A stretch of 64,000 nucleotides of DNA from Chromobotia macracanthus (lineage: Eukaryota > Chordata > Actinopteri > Cypriniformes > Botiidae), in contig JAZGTH010000074.1 of the NCBI GenBank assembly GCA_036877525.1, positions 5,543,501 to 5,607,500 of the forward strand, written 5' to 3'. Both the position numbers and the translations under genes were made by a program. The notes below the pieces were generated by a model. The model worked only from the letters and a program-made list of their open reading frames with translations. It made no database searches and was not told the DNA's origin. The first letter of the stretch is position 1; the number at the start of each line of letters is the position of its first letter. This document shows, one piece after another, positions 53,680 through 64,000 of this stretch.

Positions 53680-53850
53680 CTGTAATGCTAGAACCTTGTG
53701 TGCTCTGAGCCATGTCACGCGCTCGGCTTATTCAATGCACACATTGGGTCGTGCGGGGGTCTGGCCAGAGCGCGAGACGCTAGTGGCTGATGACGGGGTG
53801 GTGTTGCCCCTCAGTGGGCGGGGTCTCGTCTGAGTGGGTGGGATCTTATG
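53680..53850 (+). promoter_or_regulatory. Putative grb10 promoter, GC-rich
   Basis: The only clearly GC- and CpG-rich stretch in the intergenic region. It contains a GC box TGGGCGGGGT (53815-53824), an inverted CCAAT (ATTGG at 53743-53747) and several CGCG and GACG motifs, and no TATA box. It stands just before a candidate exon with a strong donor. The start site is inferred. Confidence 0.55.
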
Positions 53851-53943
53851 AATGCTGACAGCGTCCAGTGCGCACACGCACACACACTTACACTACACTT
53901 ACAGTACCGTGAATAAGACGTGGGTCTACTCCGCTATAGAAAG
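53851..53943 (+). other. grb10: Candidate grb10 non-coding first exon (1a)
   Basis: The donor AAAG|GTAAGC at 53943/53944 is strong, and the exon lies right behind the GC-rich promoter. It has no ATG-led open frame of note. The 5' end is a guess. Assignment to grb10 rests on position and strand. Confidence 0.45.
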
Positions 53944-54559
53944 GTAAGCGTTGCATTTTGATTTATACGCATACATTTAATTCGCGTATGGACACTGGGA
54001 GGAATACGGGTGTAGGTGGCCCGAAAGAACTTGTGAGTAAATAGTAGGGTGAAACAGAGCTGAGAGGTGTGGCTTCTAGACTATTCAACAATACTGATAA
54101 GAGCAGCAGAACAGTGCAAACTTCATTAATGTTGTGGCATCAGAAACAAACACTGTAGAGCAATAATAAACAACGTAAGAGCTTATATACAATGTGCAAA
54201 AATACTAAAGATAAAGCAAAACTGAGGATACAGAAAACTGCAAGAGAATAATCAGGTAACAAAGTAAATATGTGCAATACAGAGCACGCAAGTGATTGCA
54301 AAAAATATGGTTTCAGAAAAAATTAAATACTGTTATTGTTTCAAAATCTCATAGAAATCTCATTCAAACTCTTAGAAGCTCCTCGAATCGTTTTTATGTT
54401 CATTTGCACAAAGTTATCACAGTTTATTGCAATAACAATAACGGCAGTGATATGGCAGAAAATGTAGTTAGCTTTGTGATTTGTGAAAGTAACAACTTTG
54501 AGTTGAGACTGAAGACAGTTCATTCGGAGAATGATGAAGCTTCGGGGTGGGGCTATTGA

Positions 54560-54744
54560 ATAGGAGTTGTTTGGTGTGTATTGGAGAGAGTCAGCTGAAA
54601 GACAGATAGATCGTGGACGATTGCATTGGCATAGTGGATATGTAGGAACAGGAGCGGTAATTGTAAAACTGTTTCATAATACTCTCGGCATTTTGAGCTC
54701 TCGGTGACGGGGTAGACACAAGGCTTTACGGGCACGAGACATCG
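54560..54744 (+). other. grb10: Candidate alternative grb10 first exon (1b)
   Basis: The sequence ends CGAGACATCG|GTGAGTTC, a strong donor at 54744/54745. Its moderately GC-rich 3' half (CTCTCGGTGACGGGG) and a GGGGTGGGGC box just upstream (about 54542) suggest a second promoter. Alternative leader exons are known for mammalian GRB10. No transcript evidence can be seen here. Confidence 0.4.
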
Positions 54745-57700
54745 GTGAGTTCCGGATCATGGACAACTTTAAATGTGCTCACGGCGATTTGAAGTAAAAT
54801 TGACATATTTTGTCAGATATGGTAATCCATACCCGAATTGTAACCTGCATTTAACCCATCACTGCTTCTCTTCTTTAAAGGGAAGGGCAAAGTTAAAGGG
54901 GTTTGATGGTAATGGGAAAGGGGGATTGTGTGTGCATGTATTTGTTTTTGTTTTTTTTTTGTTGTTGTTGTTTTTTTTTTTGGGGGGGTTTGTTAAACTA
55001 CTCTGCTTATCACTTACTGCAAGTAGGGATTGTAATATAACCCATTGATGCTTAAGACTTATTGATTTGTCATGGCCATTAACATGGATTTAACTTCATG
55101 CCAGCCAGGCTTAACAATGGGCAAACTACTTTGATGTAAAACCTAAAAAACCTAAATTATATTTTTGTTGTTGAATATGTTTTAAAAACACTTGCAATTT
55201 GCTGTTAGTTTCTCTAAAGAAAATAATGACACATTAGGTAGGCTACATGTTGCTCATCAGTAAATTTCTGTTCTACTGTAATCAACACTGTGGCATTGGC
55301 ACTAATGTAAAGAATGGCCGTTTGTTGTTGGGTGGTGTCAGACCAATCCCTGTTACAGATAAAAATAATAGCCCTGTATATTACTCACTTGTGACTGTGA
55401 TTGGGGTTTTCTGTATGTTGCCTATGTATGTGTGAAGTTCTGTCCCGTTACTGCAAACATTAGTTTGATAAATGAGGGTGATTTTGTAGTTTAAATACGT
55501 AACGTCTTACAGCCTTGATTTACACCATGCGTCCATCCAAATTATTTCAATAATGGAAAATGTTATATTCCGCTACTTAGGCATCTTGCATGTCTAATAA
55601 AATGAGTAGTCTTAAAAAATATTTTGCTAATTACTCAGTAATTATTAATAGAATAAACACTAAACACAACTATTTATTTAGTGAACTGGATAAAATGATG
55701 AGAAGGTATTTGTGTCATTTCATGAGTTATTTCGCAGTTCAGTTTGTTTTATCAACTAGTCACTGTTTTGGAAATGTGTTGATTCATTCTTAAACGGTTT
55801 TGTTGTCAAGCCTTTATTTAGCTTGGTAGCCTCAACAGACTGTCCTACACTGTACAGTATGTCCTGTAGCCTATAAGTGCCACCGGAGGCATGTATTATA
55901 TTTAAACGTGTGTTCTGAACTGAAACCATATAGGTCAGTTGTCATGTAAGTGATTTTACTGTTCTAGGATCAGTGTTTGCTTTTAGGCTTTTAATGAATG
56001 CCATCACATCACTAGTCCAGCACACTAGTGAATGACAAGCACACAAGTTACATGCTGCAGAATGGATTGATCATGAACCTCATTCGCTTTCAATGGCTGG
56101 ACTTCATTGACGCATTCCATTCTATATTGCGTCAGTTTGCTATCATTCAAAGTTTCCTATACAGTGTTAATACCCTCGGACTGAGGCGAGGACGTGACAC
56201 TATAGACCCGAGCCTGGACATATCTGTTCAGCCAGTTGAAATCCCTTGTGTTCATTCATTCACCCCTTATGTGCATTGAGTTGATGACTCATAAGGGATG
56301 ATTATGTTGTGTTGAGTACTGTGGTCAGAGCAATCTGTCCCAAGGGTTAATGACCCCATGTTTCAGGACTCGCTCACTGAACTGATCTCATCCTTGGTGT
56401 GGTTTTATTCTTTTTGTTGGCTTGTACAGCCAAATGAATACACTACTGGTCAAAAGTCACCACACAAATGTCTGATCTAATGTATTATAATTAAATGCTT
56501 AACATTTGTTTCATAGAGAAAAAGTCATCACTACATATGTAATGAATTTGTTCAAGCAGACAGTAAAGAAAAAGTAGAAATTAGCAAGCAAGTGTTTATC
56601 TTACATAGGAACCTTTGAAAAGCATCCCAAGATGCACCAGGCTGGGAGAATGCTGGGAGTGTGCAGAGCTGTAATTTAGACAAAGGGTGACTACTGTGAA
56701 TAATTCCTATACTGAGTTGCATGCATTTTCAGTATTTAGATTACATCTTTTATGTTTATATTAAATTGTAGAATTGTAGGAGGAATTGTATTTTTCCCAA
56801 CTCTACACATTTTGTTTTGTAAATGCAGCTGAAAGCCTTTTATCATCATCAGTTTTGTAATAATTGCACAATTTTAGTGGTTGGTCTGGCCCACAGTGAG
56901 TGTTATAATTAACATTCTGCTGCATAGAGGTATAGTGTGTCTTAATGGCTGTAGCAATTACAAATGTATCAGAGGAGCTTCATACTGCAGGTGTCATGAC
57001 ATATTTTTAGAGGTTTGCTTTTTTCTTACATTTATGTCTTTAGACGCCTTTACTTATTATCCTATTACCTCCACACTACCGGCATCTAGTGACATACTGT
57101 ACCTGCTCAAGAACCCTGTGCAGAGGCCCTTTCCCTCTTAGGAAAACTATTTCTTGTCCAGTCAGCACATTTCTTACGACATCAGAAACTTCTTAATTAT
57201 ATAAATCGAACTGTAAATTCAAACAGAACTTATTGTAACTTATGGTTCAGACATGCTCATTGCTGCAGTTAAAGGAGGACCAAATTATGCCCACCCACAC
57301 AGCAAATGAGTAAAAGTGTAAGACCTTCAGTTCTATTCATCATGTAGATTGCATAAGAGCCTGTTCCTCATTGCCCAATGAATCTCTCATCCAATTAGCG
57401 ATTGTCCATGTTTCCTAAAGCTTTTCTCCCATTCAGCTATCCTGACAACATCATGCTGTCTTATAGTGTCCTCTGCACAGTGGCTTCACAATAATGGAGT
57501 TGCCCATTAATTCAGAGATCAGGGTGAGCAACAGAGGTGTGACCGTGCCTTATTTGGAAAATTCATGTGGAGATCATGAGCAGCATGTTCAGCATATTAT
57601 GCTTACCTTCTTCTCAACATTTTGAGATTCAATACTAAATGGTAGAAGGTTTTGTTGTCTGACTTTTAGATTCCAGCAAAATTTCGTAGCTGTTGCTGAC

Positions 57701-59719
57701 AATTAGAATAATTTGCTAAAGCAATTTAAAAGAAAAACAAAAAGCTATTCACACTGCATACACTATCATGTAATACAATCACTTTTTGCTAAAGGTTTAG
57801 TCACCCATTCAGTGTCATTGATCACATAAATATGTGATAGAATGTTAATATTGTTTAAGTGTTAGTTGTATACAAGATAGCCCAAAATAGTTAACCTAGG
57901 GTTTAGAATGACCCTGGTTTAACAATTTTAAAGCTGAAGTTGCAGGGCTGCTAAGGTAACTCCACCCCCGTTTGTCCTGCGTTCAAGAGTCCTGACCTGA
58001 CAAGTCCTCTGTTAATTGGGTAATGTAATAAAACACTCCTTTTGTCACAGTGAAGACTTCCCTTAACCCACGTGTTCTCTCAAACTGAAATAAAACCACA
58101 CATCACAGCTCTATTGATACACCAAGGCATGTTTGTTTTGGGAGATAACATTGGCAAATGGCCCAATCTTCACTGTCATAGCATTTGTGTGTCTTTCAAT
58201 GCCTACATGTATGTACAAGTATCCTGACACAGAGCTGAGTCTTGCGAAATAAAATGTTTGCTCACAAAAATAGACTCAGTAGTCCTCTGATATCTGGGCC
58301 TGTCTTTTCCTTTAGCTTCTTTTTCAAGAGATTTTGACAAACATGTGAAAAGTGTCCAGAAATACCATCTTCTGTACTTGCTTTCAAATTGTTCTTGTCA
58401 AAAAGGTGTAAATGTAAAACGTGATAGACAGGTACTTGATGGTGCAATAAAGCAACTGACCCAGATTTGGAGTCCAAAGTTAATGTTGTGTGTCTAAAAC
58501 TAGGATTCACTGGACTGATGTAGTTCTGAGGAAACAGATGAGTACTAAGGCAGTTTCCACATTACCATCTTCACTTTAGATAATTTGTGTTGTGTCAGTT
58601 TCTTAGCCTTAGACCACATCTTGTTTGTAAATATAACTGGATGTCTAAACTTTATACCCAAAACATTCTCTACTCTGCACAAGTATCTGCACACAAATGC
58701 TTCTTGCTGCTTAAACTTTCATACATTGATACATTACGAAATGTCATAACACAAAAATTATGTGCATTCACAGCATTGCCTCAATGCTTAACTGTCTTCT
58801 ATAGAGTAACAGTTTAGAGAATCCTGCTGAGCCAGTTAAAGTTAAAACTGTCAGTGTGTTTATAGACACCTACTGCATCTGTATAGCACATCTGGTTTAA
58901 TGGCATTGATGTTGGAAAGTAACTCTGTTGCCCCCTTCAGTACTGATCTTTGAATATTATCTTAGAACTTAGCACACATGGTGTTAGTTATTGTATGAGA
59001 CTAACTTACTAAGAGATTTATAAATGTTAGAGAATAGTGATGATGGAATGTTTCTGGCATCAAGTACATATACTGTATTGCCCAACATGCTTTGTATCTC
59101 AGTCACTATCTGAAGATGAATTGGTCCTGGTGTTTTGAAAAAGGCCTACAGCATGTTTTCTTCTAGAAATGTTCTGTTCACCATTCTTTTATCTCATTGT
59201 CTTTATGGGTTTTCCAGTCCCTGAAACAAAGAAGCTTTCCAAAAATGGCAAAACATGCTTCACTGTGGGGATGTTCTCAGTTTGACATGCTGGGTTAGGT
59301 TTGGCTAGGTTTACCCAAACAGTCCTTTTGTTCAGTGGTATTATCAGCCTATAAAATCTTTTTCAGAATGGCTTTTTTAGAGTCTACCATAACTGTCACA
59401 ACCTCTCACAAGTTTCTTTTATATTTTTGAACAAATGTTGTGCCTCTTTATCTTTTCTAACTGAGAAACTGTAACTCTTGTAGACCTGCTAGACGTTTGC
59501 TGCTGACTTCTCTGACTTGCTTGAACACTCAGTTTAAATGATGGACAGTTCTTAATAGATTCATTGTTGTTCCTCATATGTTACGATGAACTTCACTGTG
59601 TTTAGTAGTATATAATTGTACTGTCTGTTTTCTAGAATATTATCTTGGTAATATTATATTTGGGTTTTCCGTTCATTGACGTTCCTTCCTTCTCCTTTTT
59701 TTATGTTATTGCCGTTCAG
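54745..59719 (+). other. grb10 5' intron sequence
   Basis: It includes a T/G-rich low-complexity tract (about 54946-54990) and a Tc1-type fragment (56441-56715). No other feature was recognised in about 5 kb. Confidence 0.5.
56441..56715 (+). mobile_element. Tc1-like transposon fragment
   Basis: It starts after TA with CACTACTGGTCAAAAGT, a Tc1-type terminal sequence. About 180 bases further on it has the eroded transposase C-terminus (HPKMHQAGRMLGVC, then a KGDY-like end) at about 56625-56700. This looks like the two ends joined after a large internal deletion. A stop lies inside the remnant. Confidence 0.55.
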
Positions 59720-59858
59720 ATTTTTCACACCAAACCAATAAGAAGCTGAAAAGAGCAAGACCTGGAATTGGTGCTGGTAAAGAAGGCATTGTTCCTGACC
59801 CTCAGCCAGCTGAAGAAGGGCTCATTCTAATCTCTTGTGGGAGGAGTCGAAGAGGATG
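59720..59858 (+). other. grb10: Candidate grb10 5' UTR exon
   Basis: Flanked by an acceptor GCCGTTCAG and a donor GATG|GTATAT. One frame is open throughout (46 codons), but joining it to the next exon at 63812 makes TGA at the junction, so it would be untranslated leader. It has no recognisable protein similarity. It could equally be a chance pair of splice-like sites. Confidence 0.35.
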
Positions 59859-59885
59859 GTATATGTGTGTGTTTGTGTGTGTGTA
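59859..59885 (+). repeat. Short (TG)n-rich tract
   Basis: GTATATGTGTGTGTTTGTGT and eight more bases; an interrupted TG repeat right at the donor of the candidate leader exon. Confidence 0.8.
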
Positions 59886-62800
59886 ATAGCTTATAAATAT
59901 TTATGACTTGCTGCATTTGGGAAGGCCCCTTTGCCTCTGGACAGCACAGCTGGACAGAACAGTTCACATACCAGCATTCCTGCCTGCCAGAAGCTCTCTC
60001 TCTTTATTGCTGTCCTATTTTCAGCTGGTCTCTCTCTCTCATCACTACACTTTGCCCTACAAATTAATGCATGCCATTTTGCGGCTCTCTTCCCAGTACC
60101 CTGTGTGGAAAGAATGTGCTCTTAGCATTCTCGAGAAGATGGTGCATTTTAGCTGTTGGTCTCTGAAGTATTCCTAGGATGTGGCATGGGAATGTTGGCG
60201 TGAGCTAGAACCAAAATTCTTTCTTAGTTATGTTAGGGTATTTAAAATGATCACAGAATGTAAATTGTATACATTTTTTAACATACACAATTATGTATTA
60301 TGTTATGTATATACAATTAATTATGTATGTACAAAAACCTTTAAATAATTTACAATAACTATAAAGTTAATAAATAACTGTCCTATAATTTTGTATTTTA
60401 TTATATTTTACAATGAGTATGCTGTAAAACCTTACTTTCTGTTTTGGGAAAAAAAAATCTCTTTAATGGTTATTTTAGGCTTTGAATAGAGTACTCATTT
60501 TAACATTGAACATCTAAGTAAAGACCACACTATGCTTGCAAACTTCAAGTATGGGTAACTCATGGCTAGCTGTTTTGATATGGGATAGGCAGGACTATAA
60601 ATAATGCAAATATTTTCATATGTGCTTCAAATAGAAAGAAGAGGAATTTCTAGCCTGTAGAATGCAGGGAATCTGGGAGGGGAGCAAATGCACCAAATAC
60701 CTTGTGGAAGTTGACACATATACCAATGGAAGTTCTGTTATTGCCAAGAGGCTTATTTCTGGCTGTCCCTGTGTATCATTACTTCAGTACTACATTATTT
60801 CAATCATTCTTTCCAATTATTTTGGCCTACATCCTGTCATTTGTGAAAATATTTTCTTCACGCAGGTCTTCTCATTTCTTCATTCACTTCTTTTGTGGCA
60901 TTTAAGTGCCACATTCCTTTCCGATGTGAATTTTCTAACCAGTGTGATGAATGCTTTAGGGCATAGTTGTGATGTTTTCTGCATTAAAGGATTTACTGTT
61001 CCATTCTTGAATCCATGTCATGGATGATTACAAGCGATGAGATTTATTTCAGAATGCAAGAACTTTGTGTTACTGTAAGACACCCAGTAAATGTGCAGAT
61101 GTGTTCGGCAAGAGTTGAGTTGAGATTGAGCCAGCTTCTCTCAGTCACTGATTGCATAACACGGCAGACTGCCATCCACCCTCCCCACTCGCTGACAGCC
61201 TCACATTACACAGTGGTTTTATGGACTCTGACAACCACGTAGAGAAGTTTAAACTCTCTCTGGAACTGAAGACAGCCCTTGTGGAACTGTGTCACAAATC
61301 TGGAGGTTGAGCTGGATGTGGATCCATCAAATGGATTTTTTTAAATTAAAGCTACAATGTAAGATTTAGAAAGATTCTGTTTCCATGGGTACACTTGTTC
61401 GTATAGTCTTTGTGTATAATGAAGTTATATAGAACCAAATTTATAATAATGAAATTAGTAATAGAGAGAGTTAGGGTGGTGGTGGGGTTACAGAAATATC
61501 ATGGTAGTGAGTTAAGCAGTTGTTTAGACTCTTGCTTCATGACTGAAACGATTAGATGAACAGGTCCCTTCCAAACCTTTGTTTGGAAGTCCACTTAGTT
61601 TTGAACCCTTGTAAGCAAAGATATCTTCAAAATTGATTTAATGAGTTCCAGTTTACATTTACATGTTTGGTAGATATTTTGTATATGAATTGTGTGATCA
61701 CAGGGAATCCAACCGATGATCTGAGTTTGCACCATGCTCTACCAGTTCTTGTTCCAGGGTTCTTGTAGCTCAAAGTTGGAAGGTTTCTACAGGCCTGACA
61801 CACTGACAGAAAGACAGACAAAATGAGGCATGGCAAAATGACGCCAACTCAGGCCACTCAGTCTGCTTGATATCTTCAGCTTCAGCTCAAGACCTGCTAA
61901 AGAAAAGAGCTCTTCAGAGAACTGTTGGTCCAGTTTTAATAAGGATTTACTCTAAATAGCTGATGGCTGGTGGTGTTTCTGGGCTTGGCCTTTGCCTTAG
62001 ATTTAGGGCTAATCACTGCTAGATATTAAAGCTCTCCCATTACTGTATAAGCACACATGAACTTTTACCACACTGCCCAACAAACCTATGATGCTGTCAT
62101 ACCTTGAAGTACATACCTTAGCTTTTGTGCTGAGATGTTCTGTAGAACAAACAAACAAGCAAACACACAAGCAAAAGTACACATGTTGGGTTTTCGTGTT
62201 TTATGGGACATTCAATAGACGTAATTTTTTTTGGACTGTACAAACTGTATATTTTATCCCCCTACACTACCCCTACCCCTAAAGCTACTCATCACAGGAA
62301 ACAATCTGCTATTTTAGATTTTCAAAAAAGATCATTGTATGATTTATGAGCTTGTTTTCTCATGGGGACCTAAAAATGTGCCCACAAGGTCAACATTACT
62401 CATATTACTATACTTGTGGGGACATGTCTCTCATCTGTTTGGCTTTATTAAACATTCTTGCATTGGCATTAAAAAATAGACACTGTCTTTCTGAACCTTA
62501 CAATATTAAAATGTTCCCTTGCTTCTCTCCCAGAGACAGAGGCACCATGTGCCTGAGATCTTTCTGGTTTCTCAGCTGTTCTTTCGGCTTCATGGCTGAT
62601 TGAACTACATGGATTTAGAAGTTGATGTGTGTAGCTTAGGACACATCGGAAGGCTGATTCTGAGTCAGGCACATTGAATGAAAGTAGACGACAAAAGCAG
62701 AGTTGTCGGTCCACCAGAGCCCAGAGGATGATCACATGATTAACACCAATGACATCATCCCCCAGGGCTGCCGACTCTTTTGTTGCAGGATTGGACACTG

Positions 62801-63811
62801 AGAAACGTGCAGATCTCACTCCATTATGTAATCCTGGGATAAATAGGATCTTTTGAGGAAAAGGAAAAATCCACACACCTTCTCCTTCAAGTACCAACAA
62901 ATAACTGTTGAAATATATTTATAAAACATCAAATAAAGGGTTTAAAAAAAGGCTTTCTGGAAAACAATATGCTATTACATTTCTGTTTCTGTGAACTTAC
63001 AATCTGTTGGACAATAACATTTCCAAAGGAAATCCCATGACAGTGGGACCTGAGCCTTTTTGACCACTATTCTGACCAGCTCCACCACCCTGGTAACCAC
63101 GTAACAATGCTAAGATGACATACTTGCTAAAAAAATCATATGATAGATTAAAAGTGTAAAGGTATGTGTCTAGGAAGATTAAAAAGAAGACGTTGAATTT
63201 TGGCACACTGCATAATCTTACACTTAAAAATACGGGTTCTTAAATGATTCTTCACAGTTATGCCATAAAATGATCGTTTTTGGTTCTTCAACTAATCATT
63301 CAGTCAAAGATTTTTGAAAGAGCCATTTATGTCTTTCCTTTAAATATTCTAAAGCAAAATGGTTCTTCTATGACATTGAAGCACCTTTTTAAAAATGTGT
63401 ACCCTACAAACATTAGGTCCAGTCCTATAGAGTCCTAGATGTGTTATTATAGGTGCAGTAAAAAATGTTCACCCAATAGATCTGGCATCTTTTTGGCATG
63501 TTCTTATCTCCTCACATTGCAAATTACTCCTCACATTGCTTTTCAGATCCTTCAGTTTTTTTTTAAGAGAACAATATAGAGATTGCTTCATGTAACTGTG
63601 TGGCTGATTGGTCAGATGTAGTTCAGATTCTGTATTTCCCTCTGCCTTTCTTCCAATCTTGTGTTGTTTACTGACCCTGTGGGACTATTTGGGTTAAGAA
63701 GTGCTCTGTGCTATATTGGTAGCAGCCACTTAGACTTAACTAAGCAAGAGATTGCTTTATTTACCTTGAAGAATCATTTGATGTAACCGAGGGTTTTTGT
63801 TTTCATTTCAG
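59886..63811 (+). other. grb10 intron before the first coding exon
   Basis: AT-rich sequence with no gene recognised. It ends with a MITE-like repeat (63220-63420) and the acceptor TTTCATTTCAG. A 121-codon hydrophobic frame at 60662-61027 and a 143-codon minus-strand frame at 62469-62900 show no known domain. Confidence 0.5.
63220..63420. repeat. MITE-like repeat (GGTTCTT family)
   Basis: It starts with ACACTTAAAAATACGGGTTC and contains repeated GGTTCTT and GAAAGAGCCA-type blocks typical of an abundant teleost MITE. The structure resembles the element at 39290-39600. The right end is unclear. Confidence 0.5.
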
Positions 63812-63927
63812 ACTCTTCACTCATCTGTCTGAGGTGAATGTGATATCCGACAGAGAGACTTTTCAGGACTTTAACCATGGCTTTGGCCGGATGTCCGGAT
63901 TATTTTCTGCACCATCCAAATTACCAG
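63812..63927 (+). CDS. grb10: grb10 first coding exon (CDS begins 63877)
   Basis: Grb10 is a cytoplasmic adaptor (proline-rich N-terminus, Ras-associating, PH, BPS and SH2 domains) that binds activated insulin, IGF and other tyrosine kinase receptors and dampens their signalling. Only the start is in the window. Acceptor TTTCATTTCAG, 65 bases of leader, then ATG at 63877 in a good context (AACCATGG). It reads MALAGCPDYFLHHPNYQ and ends in phase 0 at a donor CCAG|GTAAAC. Human GRB10 starts MALAGCPDSFLHHPYYQ, 15 of 17 identical. The gene sits downstream of cobl on the same strand, as in mammals. A duplicated teleost copy (grb10a or b) cannot be told apart here. Confidence 0.9.
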
Positions 63928-64000
63928 GTAAACATTGTTTGTGCATTATTCTTTGAGTAAACCCTGAATATAACATAGCCTTGTCTTTAATTACAAAATG
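63928..64000 (+). other. Start of the next grb10 intron
   Basis: Begins GTAAAC and runs out of the window. Confidence 0.85.

Larger units (their letters stand above)
49156..53680. other. cobl-grb10 intergenic region
   Basis: No gene is supported. It holds two copies of one MITE family (50114-50445 and 53223-53541). A 135-codon plus-strand frame at 51164-51571 is hydrophobic with no recognisable domain and no splice-consistent context. Confidence 0.6.

Noticed and set aside
62469..62900. 143-codon minus-strand frame in grb10 intron
   Set aside because: No recognisable motif and no splice sites that would make a gene.

Overview
The window is vertebrate nuclear DNA, almost certainly from a ray-finned fish. 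Two recognisable vertebrate genes lie in tandem on the + strand, split by GT-AG introns. The introns are full of typical teleost repeats: Tc1-like transposons, tRNA-derived SINEs, DIRS-type tyrosine-recombinase retrotransposons, a Tx1/L1-like LINE, an endogenous retrovirus end and several MITE families. The repeat spectrum suggests an ostariophysan or cyprinid-like fish, but that is inference.

Layout. 1-0.93 kb: 3' end of an endogenous retrovirus (env transmembrane remnant, polypurine tract, LTR). 1.4-12.7 kb: no exon found; holds a DIRS fragment, a SINE, a complete but frameshifted Tc1-like element (5135-6676) and a decayed ORF1+ORF2 LINE (about 8.6-11.5 kb, minus strand). This is probably intron 1 of cobl or its upstream flank. 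12.7-49.15 kb: thirteen exons of cobl (cordon-bleu WH2 repeat protein, actin nucleator). All exon junctions agree in reading phase and give 1439 codons from the ATG at 12732 to the stop at 48141. Its introns hold two DIRS copies, a deleted Tc1-like element and several MITEs. 49.15-53.6 kb: intergenic, with two copies of one MITE family. 53.7-64 kb: the 5' part of grb10, with a GC-rich promoter region, two candidate non-coding first exons, one further candidate leader exon and, at 63812-63927, the first coding exon (MALAGCPDYFLHHPNYQ).

How the genes relate. Cobl nucleates actin through three C-terminal WH2 domains and binds syndapin-type SH3 domains through KRAP motifs. Grb10 is an adaptor for insulin and growth-factor receptors. 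They are neighbours by old synteny (COBL and GRB10 are tandem in mammals too), not because they share a pathway.

I found no sign of a bacterial-style or otherwise unprecedented system. The points most worth a second look are in the cobl gene: a 22-residue tandem repeat in an A-B-A-B order, WH2 domains cut by introns at the same codon, a GC-AG intron, two NAGNAG acceptors, and a MITE sitting 14 bases from a splice donor. There is also a start-stop uORF in grb10 and the hairpin ends of the DIRS copies. All family names come from reading the translations; no database search was run.
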